Assembly (NCBI RefSeq): GCF_019656055.1
Contig: NZ_BPKY01000001.1
Location: 372,001-436,000, forward strand
From: Leuconostoc miyukkimchii
Lineage (GTDB): Bacteria > Bacillota > Bacilli > Lactobacillales > Lactobacillaceae
Direction of reading: 5' to 3'
DNA: 64,000 bases
The notes under the pieces are model-generated. The model saw nothing but the letters and a program-made list of their open reading frames with translations. It did no database searches and was not told the DNA's origin. The position numbers and the translations under genes are program-made. This document shows positions 1-7,333 of the stretch, in pieces. How positions within the stretch are numbered: position 1 is the stretch's first letter; each line of letters starts with the position of its first letter.

Positions 1-57
1 ATCGTGAATAAATCGTAAAACTTGTAATTGTTTACTTTCTTGAATTTTAATTGTCAT
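1..57 (-). CDS. lexA: Probable LexA repressor, N-terminal fragment (cut by window edge)
   Basis: Only the first 19 codons are present; the gene runs leftward out of the window. The peptide begins MTIKIQESKQLQVLRFIHD, which resembles the start of the LexA winged-helix DNA-binding domain. An AAGGAC ribosome binding site (about 68-73) precedes the ATG at 57, and a TATAAT -10 on the minus strand lies at 90-95. The assignment rests mostly on context: divergent orientation to a UPF0154 gene is a common lexA arrangement in Firmicutes, and two SOS-box-like palindromes lie in the shared intergenic region. LexA represses SOS genes and cleaves itself when RecA is activated. The fragment is too short to exclude another wHTH regulator. 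Confidence 0.5.
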   Translation of the reverse strand, partial: MTIKIQESKQLQVLRFIHD

Positions 58-126
58 GGTGGGTTTAAGTCCTTAATACTACTCAATTTATTATAGTTTA
101 ATTGTAACTAAATATAAGTCATAAAT

Positions 127-140
127 CAAACATTTGTTCG
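127..140. promoter_or_regulatory. Putative LexA (SOS/Din) box 1
   Basis: CAAACATTTGTTCG differs at one position from the Gram-positive LexA consensus form CGAACNNNNGTTCG. It lies about 70 bp upstream of the probable lexA start, in the region shared with the divergent UPF0154 gene, as expected for LexA autoregulation. Confidence 0.6.
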
Positions 141-271
141 TTTTTTATATTTTAATAAGTTATCAAATGATAATGTTTATTAAATCTTTAATTTTCCGTC
201 AAATTCATGAGAAAAGCTGTGGATAATTGTATTAAAAAGTATGTCTTAGTATTAGCGTTAAAATTGGACGT

Positions 272-285
272 CATACATTTGTTCT
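272..285. promoter_or_regulatory. Possible second, weaker LexA box
   Basis: CATACATTTGTTCT shares the ACATTTGTTC core with box 1 but has three mismatches to the palindromic consensus. It sits directly upstream of the extended -10 of the UPF0154 gene, where repressor binding would block that promoter. Confidence 0.4.
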
Positions 286-288
286 TTA

Positions 289-297
289 TGCTATAAT
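289..297 (+). promoter_or_regulatory. Extended -10 promoter of the UPF0154 gene
   Basis: TGCTATAAT is a perfect extended -10. TTGGAC at 264-269 is too far upstream (22 bp spacing) to be a standard -35, so the promoter probably relies on the TGn extension. Confidence 0.6.
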
Positions 298-327
298 TAA
301 TTTTAGAAATTTATTAAGGGGAATGCT

Positions 328-567
328 ATGAATATAGGTATCGGATACGTTATCTTGATTGCAGTTTTGGCCTTGGTTATCGGATTGGCAGGCGGATTTT
401 TCTTAGCGCGCAACTCAATGAAGAGTTATTTAGCAAAGAACCCACCTATTTCAGAAGAAATGATGAAGTCAATGATGATGTCAATGGGTCAAAAGCCATC
501 ACAAAAGAAATTAAATCAGATGATGGCTCAAATGAAGCAACAAAGCGAACAAGCGCAAAAAAAATAA
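328..567 (+). CDS. UPF0154 family membrane protein (YneF-like)
   Basis: A 79-residue protein with a single N-terminal membrane segment (about residues 4-26) ending in the [14 protein letters not shown] motif typical of UPF0154, followed by [24 protein letters not shown] and a charged, Met- and Gln-rich tail. The length and motif order fit the family, which has no known function. It has its own extended -10 promoter and is divergent from the probable lexA. AGGGGAA lies just before the ATG. A hairpin terminator follows immediately. Confidence 0.9.
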   Translation: MNIGIGYVILIAVLALVIGLAGGFFLARNSMKSYLAKNPPISEEMMKSMMMSMGQKPSQKKLNQMMAQMKQQSEQAQKK

Positions 568-587
568 GCCAGTGGCTTATTTTTTTT
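563..587. terminator. Bidirectional intrinsic terminator
   Basis: ATAAGCC-AGT-GGCTTAT followed by eight T on the plus strand and an A-run on the other side. It serves the UPF0154 gene and the convergent acyltransferase, whose TAA stop lies inside the hairpin. Confidence 0.85.
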
Positions 588-1212
588 CACGTTTTGGATC
601 TGTATAGACCCAATCAGGATTGACTTCGTAATCTAGTTGATCAAAGGCATCTTGAATCATTTGTGTATATTTTGCGATATTGTCTTTGTTTAATCTGTCT
701 TTACGATCGATTATGATAGGATCACCAAAATTAATAACAGTATTATTTCTTTTAAATAACTGACCAAAAGTAACAGGACCTTGATAAACTGTAGGTACAA
801 TTACTTTACCAGACATTTTTGCTATTAATAATGATCCTGATTTTAATTCGTCACTGTGACGAGAACCAGACGGGAACATAATTAAAGAGCGTTTGCCGTT
901 TTTTAATTCGTCAACCGGTATTTTGATGACACTGGGACCAACGTTTTCTCTGTCTACGGGAAAAGCACCGGCAGATTTGACTAGCCAAGCTAATGGCGGA
1001 AACTTGAAAAGTTCAATTTTAGCCATAAATATAAAATGCTTGGGATAGGCAGCAATCGCATACCAAACCGGATCCCACCATGTACGATGTGGCCCAACCA
1101 AAATATAGTTGTCGTCAACAGGAATACGATCACGATTCATATATTTGATACGACCATTGATTGACCATATAATGCCTACAGCGATAACGCGTAGGAAATC
1201 ATAAAATTTCAT
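577..1212 (-). CDS. plsC: 1-acyl-sn-glycerol-3-phosphate acyltransferase family (PlsC-like)
   Basis: A 211-residue acyltransferase that would acylate lysophosphatidic acid to phosphatidic acid in membrane phospholipid synthesis. The catalytic H-X4-D box is visible as HRTWWD around residue 44. FPSGSRHSDEL corresponds to the family FPEGTRS motif, with Ser in place of the usual Glu-Gly pair's Glu. The start at 1212 (MKFYDFL) is chosen because GAGGTG lies at 1220-1225; a longer reading to 1341 would run through the start of the divergent methyltransferase gene. The gene is monocistronic. The exact substrate is not shown by sequence. Confidence 0.85.
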   Translation of the reverse strand: MKFYDFLRVIAVGIIWSINGRIKYMNRDRIPVDDNYILVGPHRTWWDPVWYAIAAYPKHFIFMAKIELFKFPPLAWLVKSAGAFPVDRENVGPSVIKIPVDELKNGKRSLIMFPSGSRHSDELKSGSLLIAKMSGKVIVPTVYQGPVTFGQLFKRNNTVINFGDPIIIDRKDRLNKDNIAKYTQMIQDAFDQLDYEVNPDWVYTDPKREKK

Positions 1213-1269
1213 TTTATTCACCTCATAAACTACCCTAACTATTTTACACGATAAAGCGAGAAAAACACA

Positions 1270-2028
1270 ATGAATGAAGTAATTCTTAAAGAAGGTGAGC
1301 GTATTGATGGGTTGCCTTCTCAAAATATTAATATTATCCAAAATCCAGATATGTTTTCATATTCACTGGATGCGATACTTTTAGCACATTTTGCTGGTGT
1401 GAAAGGTAAGGGACAGGGCCTGACAGTTGATTTAGGAGCTGGAACAGGCGCTGTAGGATTATTTTACGCGCCCAAAGTAGCGGGGCCTGTCACATTAGTT
1501 GAAATTCAGCCCGAATTAGCTGATATGGCAGTGCGGAGCATCGCCATGAATAACTTAGAAATGCGTGTGAATGTTTTACGTTCAGATATGAAAGCAATTT
1601 TTGATGACATTCGGCCGGGCTCGGTAGAAACGGTGTTGTCTAATCCACCTTATTTTCCATTACATGAAACAACTAAAACGAATCATGACGAGCATTATGA
1701 GCTTGCACGACATGAGCTAACAATTGATTTGCCAGGTTTGGCGCAAGTGGCTAATAAATTACTGAAAAACAATGGTAAATTTTATATGGTACATAGACCT
1801 GAACGACTGACTGATATTTTTTCTGCTTTCGCTGCACGAAAATTAATGATTAAGCGTATTCAATTTGTTTATGGAAAAGCGAATCGCGAGGCTAATATGG
1901 TACTTATCGAAGCAATCAAGTCAGGTCGTCCAGGTGGTGTTCGTGTGATGCCGCCAATTGTTGCCTATGAACAGTCTAACGAATACACAGCGCAGGTACA
2001 AGATATTTTGTATGGTCCCGTATGGTAA
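1270..2028 (+). CDS. tRNA1(Val) (adenine(37)-N6)-methyltransferase-like protein (TrmN6/YfiC family)
   Basis: A 252-residue Rossmann-fold SAM-dependent methyltransferase. Motif I reads VDLGAGTGAVGL (about residue 54) and the amino-methyltransferase motif IV is SNPPYF (about residue 123), which indicates N6-adenine or a similar amino group as target. The family acts on tRNA; the exact position modified is inferred from E. coli TrmN6. No strong ribosome binding site precedes the ATG at 1270. The gene overlaps the following GIY-YIG gene by 7 bp, a pairing often seen in Firmicutes (yabB-yazA), so the two are probably cotranscribed. Confidence 0.85.
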   Translation: MNEVILKEGERIDGLPSQNINIIQNPDMFSYSLDAILLAHFAGVKGKGQGLTVDLGAGTGAVGLFYAPKVAGPVTLVEIQPELADMAVRSIAMNNLEMRVNVLRSDMKAIFDDIRPGSVETVLSNPPYFPLHETTKTNHDEHYELARHELTIDLPGLAQVANKLLKNNGKFYMVHRPERLTDIFSAFAARKLMIKRIQFVYGKANREANMVLIEAIKSGRPGGVRVMPPIVAYEQSNEYTAQVQDILYGPVW

Positions 2029-2309
2029 CAACGAAACCTTATTTTTTTTATGTTTTATATACAGCTGATGGCTATTTTTATGCTGGGTTCACTGATAACG
2101 TGCAACGTCGATTTGAGACACATGCTGCACGTAAAGGTGCAAAGTTCACACGGGTTAAATCAAGACATCCGCTGCAATTAATTTATGAAGCACAATTTGA
2201 TTCAAAAAGTGAAGCACTACGTGCAGAAGCAGCGTTTAAAAAATTAACACGACAAAAAAAAGAACAATTTTTAAGTCAAAATAATGTTGATAAAAGAATT
2301 TGGCAATAG
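2022..2309 (+). CDS. GIY-YIG nuclease superfamily protein (YazA/YhbQ, UPF0213)
   Basis: A 95-residue single-domain GIY-YIG protein: FYVLYTADGYFYAGFTDN near the N-terminus holds the two tyrosine/glycine signatures (YVL and YAG), and the usual Arg follows in NVQRRFETH. The length fits UPF0213. The cellular role of the family is unclear; a DNA-repair nuclease role is only proposed. It overlaps the end of the upstream methyltransferase and is translationally coupled to it. Confidence 0.9.
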   Translation: MVTTKPYFFYVLYTADGYFYAGFTDNVQRRFETHAARKGAKFTRVKSRHPLQLIYEAQFDSKSEALRAEAAFKKLTRQKKEQFLSQNNVDKRIWQ

Positions 2310-2313
2310 TAAC

Positions 2314-2342
2314 TTGCAATATGTATGATAATCTCGTATAAT
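2314..2342 (+). promoter_or_regulatory. rpsB promoter
   Basis: TTGCAA, a 17 bp spacer, then TATAAT (2337-2342). This is near-consensus and one of the strongest promoters in the window, as expected for a ribosomal protein gene. It leaves a leader of about 105 nt before rpsB. Confidence 0.8.
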
Positions 2343-2348
2343 TATAGC

Positions 2349-2453
2349 TGTTGCAATTAGCAATAAATACACACGGCAAACGAGTTCACATAGGTGCAGA
2401 AATGTCATTGTGAATGTCGAATTTGTCGGCGGAAAAACCTAGGAGAACATATC
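2349..2453 (+). other. rpsB 5' leader, possibly structured
   Basis: About 105 nt between the expected transcription start and the rpsB ATG. It contains a hairpin-forming pair, TTCACA (2385-2390) with TGTGAA (2409-2414). S2 leaders bind S2 in some bacteria; I cannot match this one to a known motif. Confidence 0.3.
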
Positions 2454-3230
2454 ATGGCAGTTATTTCAATGAAAGAACTTCTCGAAGCAGGAGTACATTT
2501 CGGTCACCAAACACGTCGTTGGGACCCAAAGATGGATGAATATATCTTTACAGAACGTAATGGTATTCACATCATCGATTTACAAAAGACGGTAAAACTT
2601 GTTGATGAAGCCTATAACTTCATACGCAATGCTTCAACTGATGATGCTAACTTTTTGTTTGTTGGTACTAAAAAGCAAGCTTCAGATGCTATCGCTGAAG
2701 AAGCAACACGTGCTGGTCAATATTTCATCAACCACCGTTGGTTAGGTGGAACTTTGACTAACTGGAATACAATTAAGACACGTATTCAACGTTTAAAGGA
2801 TTTGGAAGCAATGGCCGAAGATGGCACATTCGAACAATTACCTAAAAAAGAAGTTGTTTTGTTAAACAAGCAACGCGAAAAGTTAAATAAGTTCTTGGGT
2901 GGTATCAAAGATATGCCTGGCTTGCCAGATGTATTGTTTGTTGTTGATCCTAAGAAGGAAGAAATCGCTGTTAAGGAAGCAAATATGTTGAACATTCCCG
3001 TTGTGGCTATGATCGATACAAATGCTAACCCTGAAGTAGTAGATGTTAAGATTCCTGCTAACGATGATGCTATCCGTGCTGTTCGTTTGATTACTGCTAA
3101 GATGGCAGATGCTATTATTGAAGGTCGTCAGGGTCAAGATTCAGCACCTGAAGATGCATTTGTAGCTGGTGATGAAAATACTGAATCAATTGAAGAAATT
3201 GCTAATATCGTTGAAGAAGGCAATAACTAA
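2454..3230 (+). CDS. rpsB: 30S ribosomal protein S2
   Basis: A 258-residue S2 protein, full length for Firmicutes. Recognisable blocks are [22 protein letters not shown] at the N-terminus, [11 protein letters not shown] in the middle and [14 protein letters not shown] near residue 190; an acidic tail follows. The start at 2454 is chosen because AGGAG lies at 2441-2445; upstream in-frame codons from 2394 belong to the leader. S2 assembles late on the small-subunit head. The order rpsB-tsf-pyrH-frr is the conserved bacterial arrangement, but here each of the first three genes has its own promoter. Confidence 0.98.
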   Translation: MAVISMKELLEAGVHFGHQTRRWDPKMDEYIFTERNGIHIIDLQKTVKLVDEAYNFIRNASTDDANFLFVGTKKQASDAIAEEATRAGQYFINHRWLGGTLTNWNTIKTRIQRLKDLEAMAEDGTFEQLPKKEVVLLNKQREKLNKFLGGIKDMPGLPDVLFVVDPKKEEIAVKEANMLNIPVVAMIDTNANPEVVDVKIPANDDAIRAVRLITAKMADAIIEGRQGQDSAPEDAFVAGDENTESIEEIANIVEEGNN

Positions 3231-3243
3231 TATTTAAGTAACG

Positions 3244-3290
3244 AATGCCGTTCCTGCAGACCTGTTTGGGATGCGGAATGGCATTTTTAT
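3244..3290 (+). terminator. Terminator after rpsB
   Basis: AATGCCGTTCC pairs with GGAATGGCATT (one G-U pair) around a 20-nt loop, followed by five T. It separates rpsB from tsf. Confidence 0.75.
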
Positions 3291-3313
3291 TTGCCCGAAA
3301 CATATAAAAAGCA

Positions 3314-3322
3314 TGTTATAAT
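3314..3322 (+). promoter_or_regulatory. Extended -10 promoter of tsf
   Basis: TGTTATAAT, a perfect extended -10, 33 bp upstream of the tsf start. Confidence 0.65.
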
Positions 3323-3354
3323 AAAATCATAAATATTTTTAGAGGAGCAATACA

Positions 3355-4230
3355 ATGGCAATTACTGCTGCACAAGTGAAAGAATTACGTGATAAGACGT
3401 CTGTTGGTATGATGGATGCAAAAAAAGCTTTGGTTGAATCTGATGGTGACTTGGATAAGGCTATCGACTTGCTTCGTGAAAAAGGCATGGCTAAGGCAGC
3501 GAAAAAGGGTGACCGTATCGCCGCTGAAGGTATGACTTATGTTGCTGTTAAGGGTAACAAGGCCGCTATTATTGAATTGAATTCAGAAACGGACTTCGTT
3601 GCTGGTAACGCGGAATTTAACGATTTATTAAAGGCCGTGGCAAATACAATTGTTGAATTTTCACCTGTAGATGTTGAAGCAGCATTAGCTTTAGAAGTTG
3701 GTGAAGGTCAAACATTGAACGACAAAATCATTGGTACAACACAAATTACTGGTGAAAAAATTACTTTGCGTCGTTTTACAGTTGTTGAAAAGTCAGATAC
3801 TGAAACTTTTGGTGCCTATTCTCATTTGGCTGGCTCAATTTCATCACTAGTTGTTATTGAAGGTGGTTCAGAAGAAGTTGCCAAAGATATTGCTATGCAT
3901 ATTGCCGCTATTGCACCACAATATGTTTCAGATAATGACGTACCAGCTGAAGTTGTTGCTAAAGAAAAAGCTGTTCAAAGTGCATCTGAAGACTTAGCTG
4001 GAAAGCCTGATAATATTAAAGAAAAGATGGTTGAAGGACGTATTAAGAAGTTCTTGGCAGAAATTTCATTATTAGATCAAGCTTTTGTTAAAAATAGTGA
4101 CCAAACAGTTGCGCAATTTGTTGCGTCAAATAATGGCTCTGTTAAATCATTTGTTCGCTACCAAGTGGGCGATGGTATTGAAAAGAAAGTAACTGATTTG
4201 GCTGAAGAAGTTGCTAAGCAACTCGGTTAA
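3355..4230 (+). CDS. tsf: Elongation factor Ts
   Basis: A 291-residue EF-Ts, the guanine-nucleotide exchange factor of EF-Tu. The N-terminal UBA-like module reads [19 protein letters not shown], and the core signature [15 protein letters not shown] follows near residue 80; the TDFVA residues intrude into EF-Tu. AGAGGAG precedes the ATG. The gene lies between its own extended -10 promoter and a strong terminator, so it can be expressed independently of rpsB and pyrH. Confidence 0.98.
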   Translation: MAITAAQVKELRDKTSVGMMDAKKALVESDGDLDKAIDLLREKGMAKAAKKGDRIAAEGMTYVAVKGNKAAIIELNSETDFVAGNAEFNDLLKAVANTIVEFSPVDVEAALALEVGEGQTLNDKIIGTTQITGEKITLRRFTVVEKSDTETFGAYSHLAGSISSLVVIEGGSEEVAKDIAMHIAAIAPQYVSDNDVPAEVVAKEKAVQSASEDLAGKPDNIKEKMVEGRIKKFLAEISLLDQAFVKNSDQTVAQFVASNNGSVKSFVRYQVGDGIEKKVTDLAEEVAKQLG

Positions 4231-4235
4231 TGATG

Positions 4236-4270
4236 TAAAGTGTGTTATATGTGCATAACACACTTTTTTT
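4236..4270 (+). terminator. Terminator after tsf
   Basis: AAAGTGTGTTAT and ATAACACACTTT form a 12-bp stem around a short loop, followed by a T-run. Confidence 0.9.
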
Positions 4271-4282
4271 GCGGGATATTTT

Positions 4283-4291
4283 TGGTATAAT
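4283..4291 (+). promoter_or_regulatory. Extended -10 promoter of pyrH-frr
   Basis: TGGTATAAT, 26 bp upstream of the pyrH start and just downstream of the tsf terminator. Confidence 0.6.
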
Positions 4292-4317
4292 TGATTAGAT
4301 AGAAAATGAGGTAAATC

Positions 4318-5043
4318 ATGACTGAAATGAAGTACAAACGTGTTTTGATGAAACTTTCTGGTGAGGCACTGGCAGGCGACAAAGGTCAAGGCATAGATCT
4401 TGAAACAGTTTCTGAAATTGCGCAAGATTTAAAAGAGGTTCATGCTTTAGGAACACAAATTGCGATTGTTGTTGGTGGTGGTAATTTGTGGCGTGGTGAG
4501 CCTGCATCAAAGGTGGGTATGGAACGTTCACGTGCTGATTATACGGGTATGCTTGGTACAACAATGAACGCGTTAGTCTTACAAGATGCCTTAGAACGTG
4601 CTGGCGTTGATACACGAGTTCAAACAGCCATTACAATGCAACAAATTGCGGAACCATATATACGTGGTCGAGCAATTCGTCACCTTGAAAAAGGACGTAT
4701 TGTTATTTTTGCAGCAGGTACTGGTTCTCCTTATTTTTCAACAGATACGACAGCAGCTTTGCGGGCAAATGAAATCAACGCTGATGCCATTTTAATGGGT
4801 AAAAATGGTGTTGATGGTATTTATGATTCAGATCCGAACAAAAATGCTAATGCTGTCAAATTTGCTGAATTAACACATCTAGATATTTTGCAAAAGGGCT
4901 TAAAAGTGATGGATTCGACAGCGAGTTCACTTTCGATGGATAATAATATGCCACTCGTCGTATTTAACCTAAATACACCAGGTAATTTAAAACGTGTAAT
5001 ATTAGGTGAAAATATTGGTACAACGGTTACAGGAGGAAAATAA
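4318..5043 (+). CDS. pyrH: Uridylate kinase (UMP kinase)
   Basis: A 241-residue amino-acid-kinase-fold enzyme that phosphorylates UMP to UDP. Seen: KLSGEAL at the N-terminus (phosphate-binding Lys), the glycine-rich [27 protein letters not shown] (UMP/ATP site) and [12 protein letters not shown]. The length matches bacterial PyrH. Its TAA overlaps the ATG of frr by one base, so the two genes are translationally coupled. Confidence 0.98.
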   Translation: MTEMKYKRVLMKLSGEALAGDKGQGIDLETVSEIAQDLKEVHALGTQIAIVVGGGNLWRGEPASKVGMERSRADYTGMLGTTMNALVLQDALERAGVDTRVQTAITMQQIAEPYIRGRAIRHLEKGRIVIFAAGTGSPYFSTDTTAALRANEINADAILMGKNGVDGIYDSDPNKNANAVKFAELTHLDILQKGLKVMDSTASSLSMDNNMPLVVFNLNTPGNLKRVILGENIGTTVTGGK

Positions 5044-5588
5044 TGGCTTTTGATTTAACAGATGCTAAGACACGTATGCAAGGCGCTCAAGATGCATTAG
5101 TGCGCGAACTAGGAAGTATTCGTACAGGACGTGCGAATCCACATATTTTAGATAGAATTGAAGTCGAATATTATGGTGCGATGACACCATTGAATCAAGT
5201 GGCTTCGATATCTGTTCCAGAAGCACGTATTTTGTTGATTACACCATTTGATAAGTCGGTTTTGGAAGAAATTGTGCGAGCAATCAACATTTCAGACTTA
5301 GGATTAAATCCAGCTTCTGATGGCAATATTGTACGATTAGCAATTCCGCAAATGACTGAAGAAGGTCGTAAAGATTTGGCTAAGCAAGTTAAAGCCGAAG
5401 CCGAGAAAGCGAAAGTTGCAATACGTAATGTACGTCGAGATGCAATGGATGCTGTCAAGAAAGATAAGGAATTACCTGAAGATGACGCACGTAATGCTGA
5501 AAATGATGTTCAAAAGTTAACAGATGAAAACATCAAAGGTATTGATGCAATTGCAGCAGATAAGGAAAAAGAATTGCTAACGATTTGA
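5043..5588 (+). CDS. frr: Ribosome recycling factor
   Basis: A 181-residue RRF, slightly shorter than the usual 185. The conserved SIRTGRANP block (about residue 28) begins the three-helix domain, followed by PLNQVASISVPEARILLITPFDKS and a long basic and acidic helical C-terminal half. With EF-G it splits post-termination ribosomes. Start codon overlap with pyrH and the AGGAGG inside the pyrH end (about 5032) give tight coupling. Confidence 0.98.
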   Translation: MAFDLTDAKTRMQGAQDALVRELGSIRTGRANPHILDRIEVEYYGAMTPLNQVASISVPEARILLITPFDKSVLEEIVRAINISDLGLNPASDGNIVRLAIPQMTEEGRKDLAKQVKAEAEKAKVAIRNVRRDAMDAVKKDKELPEDDARNAENDVQKLTDENIKGIDAIAADKEKELLTI

Positions 5589-5654
5589 TTATTGTACTTG
5601 AAATATGTTAAGTGTAATATGCTGAAATTGTGAGTCGTAAATTTTGTGAAATAC

Positions 5655-5683
5655 TTGACCTTTTAACAGTTGCAGTGCATAAT
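5655..5683 (+). promoter_or_regulatory. Promoter of the glycine T-box transcript
   Basis: TTGACC, a 17 bp spacer, then CATAAT (5678-5683). Transcription would start near 5690, immediately upstream of the T-box. Confidence 0.65.
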
Positions 5684-5690
5684 AATATAT

Positions 5691-5845
5691 ATTAGTTTTG
5701 CTAACTATGAAGTCACGTGGCGGTGATGGAGTTTGTAAACAAATCGAGTGTCGGGAAAACATTCTCGGAAATCAGGTGGAACCGCGCGTAAGCGTCCTGA
5801 TGTCAAGTATTTTGGCATTGATGGACTGTGTACGCGCGGTTTTTG
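5691..5845 (+). ncRNA. Compact T-box riboswitch, probably glycine-specific
   Basis: The T-box core AGGTGGAACCGCG (5774-5786) sits in an antiterminator where ATCAGG (5771-5776) pairs with CCTGAT (5796-5801). A competing terminator pairs 5780-5790 with 5831-5841 over 11 bp and is followed by a T-run. Stem III is visible as CGAG...CTCG (about 5744-5767). Only about 45 nt remain for Stem I: a lower stem 5697-5706/5730-5739 and a hairpin GTCAC(5712-5716)-GTGGCG-GTGAT(5723-5727) whose loop contains GGC, a glycine codon. Uncharged tRNA-Gly would favour readthrough. The T-box and terminator are clear; the specifier assignment is inferred from the GGC and from glyQS downstream. Confidence 0.8.
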
Positions 5846-5859
5846 TGTCGGAAAGGAAA

Positions 5860-6267
5860 ATGGATGTGACAGACTTTGAACATTTTTTTAATGATAATAC
5901 AGTACCCTCTGAACATTTAGAACGTTTGCGTTTAACCAGAACGTTAATTCATAATATTTATCCTAATATTGATGAACAAGTATCGTATGCTATGCCTGCT
6001 TTTTATCCAATTGAAGGAAAAAAGGCAACACAAGTACTAATGATGATAAAGGCTAACAAACATTGGTTAGGCATTTATGCCTTGCCGGATTTTAATGAAG
6101 AATATACTGATTTTTTGTTGAAAAGAAATCTAAAGATGGGTAAGGGTTCAATTCAAATACCCTATGATTTTGATGCAGAACAGTTAGATATATTATTACG
6201 AAAAATCATTTTGTATAATTTAAAACGTTTAAACTTTGCTGTTCCGATAGAAATTGATGAAAGCTAA
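5860..6267 (+). CDS. DUF1801 family protein
   Basis: A 135-residue soluble protein resembling the DUF1801 (YdhG-like) family, with the typical QVSYAMPAFYPIEGKKATQVLMMIKANKHWLGIYALP block, GKGSIQIPYD and a final helix. Family function is uncertain; a role in iron handling has been proposed for some members. The start at 5860 is used because GAAAGGAAA directly precedes it; an in-frame extension to 5698 would run through the T-box and its terminator and is not credible. The gene lies between the T-box terminator and glyQ, which puts it under T-box control. Confidence 0.75.
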   Translation: MDVTDFEHFFNDNTVPSEHLERLRLTRTLIHNIYPNIDEQVSYAMPAFYPIEGKKATQVLMMIKANKHWLGIYALPDFNEEYTDFLLKRNLKMGKGSIQIPYDFDAEQLDILLRKIILYNLKRLNFAVPIEIDES

Positions 6268-6322
6268 CAATATTTTTCGTCATATTAATTTTTGTAGTTG
6301 ACTAGTTATACATGATGTTCAG

Positions 6323-6340
6323 GTGATATTTTACTATCAC
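6323..6340 (+). other. Small hairpin between the DUF1801 gene and glyQ
   Basis: GTGATA-TTTTAC-TATCAC, a 6-bp stem in a 120-nt intergenic region without a clear promoter. It has no T-run, so it is not a terminator. It may be an mRNA processing or stability element. Confidence 0.3.
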
Positions 6341-6387
6341 AGTTTGATTATTAGGTTGTAAATATTTAAAAATAGAAAGTAGATAAC

Positions 6388-7332
6388 ATGACAAACACAA
6401 AATTATCTTTACAAGATATTATCTTAACTTTGCAACAATATTGGGCCCAGCAAGGTGCCAATTTAATGCAAGCGTATGATAACGAAGTTGGTGCTGGCAC
6501 ACAATCACCTTATACATTTTTGCGTGCAAATGGTCCTGAGCCTTGGAATGCAGCCTATGTGCAACCATCTAGAAGACCTGCTGATGGTCGTTATGGAGAT
6601 AATCCAAATCGCTTGTTTCAACATCATCAATTTCAGGTTGTAATGAAGCCATCACCATCAAATATTCAAGAATTATACCTTGGTTCACTTGAAGCATTAG
6701 GAATCAAACCACTAGAACATGACATTCGTTTTGTTGAGGATAACTGGGAAAATCCTTCAATGGGAGCTGCTGGCATTGGATGGGAAGTTTGGTTAGACGG
6801 TATGGAAGTAACGCAATTCACCTATTTTCAACAAGTTGGTGGCATTGAGGTTGATTCGGTGACAGCTGAAGTGACCTATGGTTTGGAACGATTAGCTTCT
6901 TATATTCAAGATGTCCCAACTGTATATGATCTTGAATGGGGCAATGGCGTACTTTATGGTGATATATTTAAAGAACCTGAGTATGAACATTCTAAATATG
7001 CGTTTGAAGAATCAAATCAAGAATTATTATTAAAACATTTTGATGAATTTGAAGAAGAAGCAACACATTTATTAGCATTGGGACTTGTACATCCAGCGTA
7101 TGATTATATTTTGAAGTCATCTCATGTCTTTAACCTTTTAGATGCACGAGGCACAGTTTCAGTCACTGAACGTGCTGGTTACTTACATCGTATTCGTACA
7201 ATGGCACGTCGCGTATCAAGTGTGTTTATTGAAGAACGTGCAAAACTTGGCTTTCCATTATTAAAAGATGCTGTCTTGCGTGATAAATATTTGGGTTCAA
7301 AAGGCAAGTATGCACCAAAGGAAGGAAAATAA
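6388..7332 (+). CDS. glyQ: Glycyl-tRNA synthetase alpha subunit
   Basis: A 314-residue class II aminoacyl-tRNA synthetase alpha chain. Diagnostic blocks include [62 protein letters not shown] and [14 protein letters not shown] (class II motif 2 region). It carries the catalytic site that charges tRNA-Gly, as an alpha2-beta2 enzyme with GlyS. glyS starts 2 nt after it. Expression is probably governed by the upstream T-box, with the DUF1801 gene in the same transcript. Confidence 0.98.
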   Translation: MTNTKLSLQDIILTLQQYWAQQGANLMQAYDNEVGAGTQSPYTFLRANGPEPWNAAYVQPSRRPADGRYGDNPNRLFQHHQFQVVMKPSPSNIQELYLGSLEALGIKPLEHDIRFVEDNWENPSMGAAGIGWEVWLDGMEVTQFTYFQQVGGIEVDSVTAEVTYGLERLASYIQDVPTVYDLEWGNGVLYGDIFKEPEYEHSKYAFEESNQELLLKHFDEFEEEATHLLALGLVHPAYDYILKSSHVFNLLDARGTVSVTERAGYLHRIRTMARRVSSVFIEERAKLGFPLLKDAVLRDKYLGSKGKYAPKEGK

Positions 7333-7333
7333 A

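Noticed and set aside
5698-5859. N-terminal extension of the DUF1801 protein
   Set aside because: The extension covers the T-box antiterminator and terminator; the ATG at 5860 has its own ribosome binding site and gives the family length.
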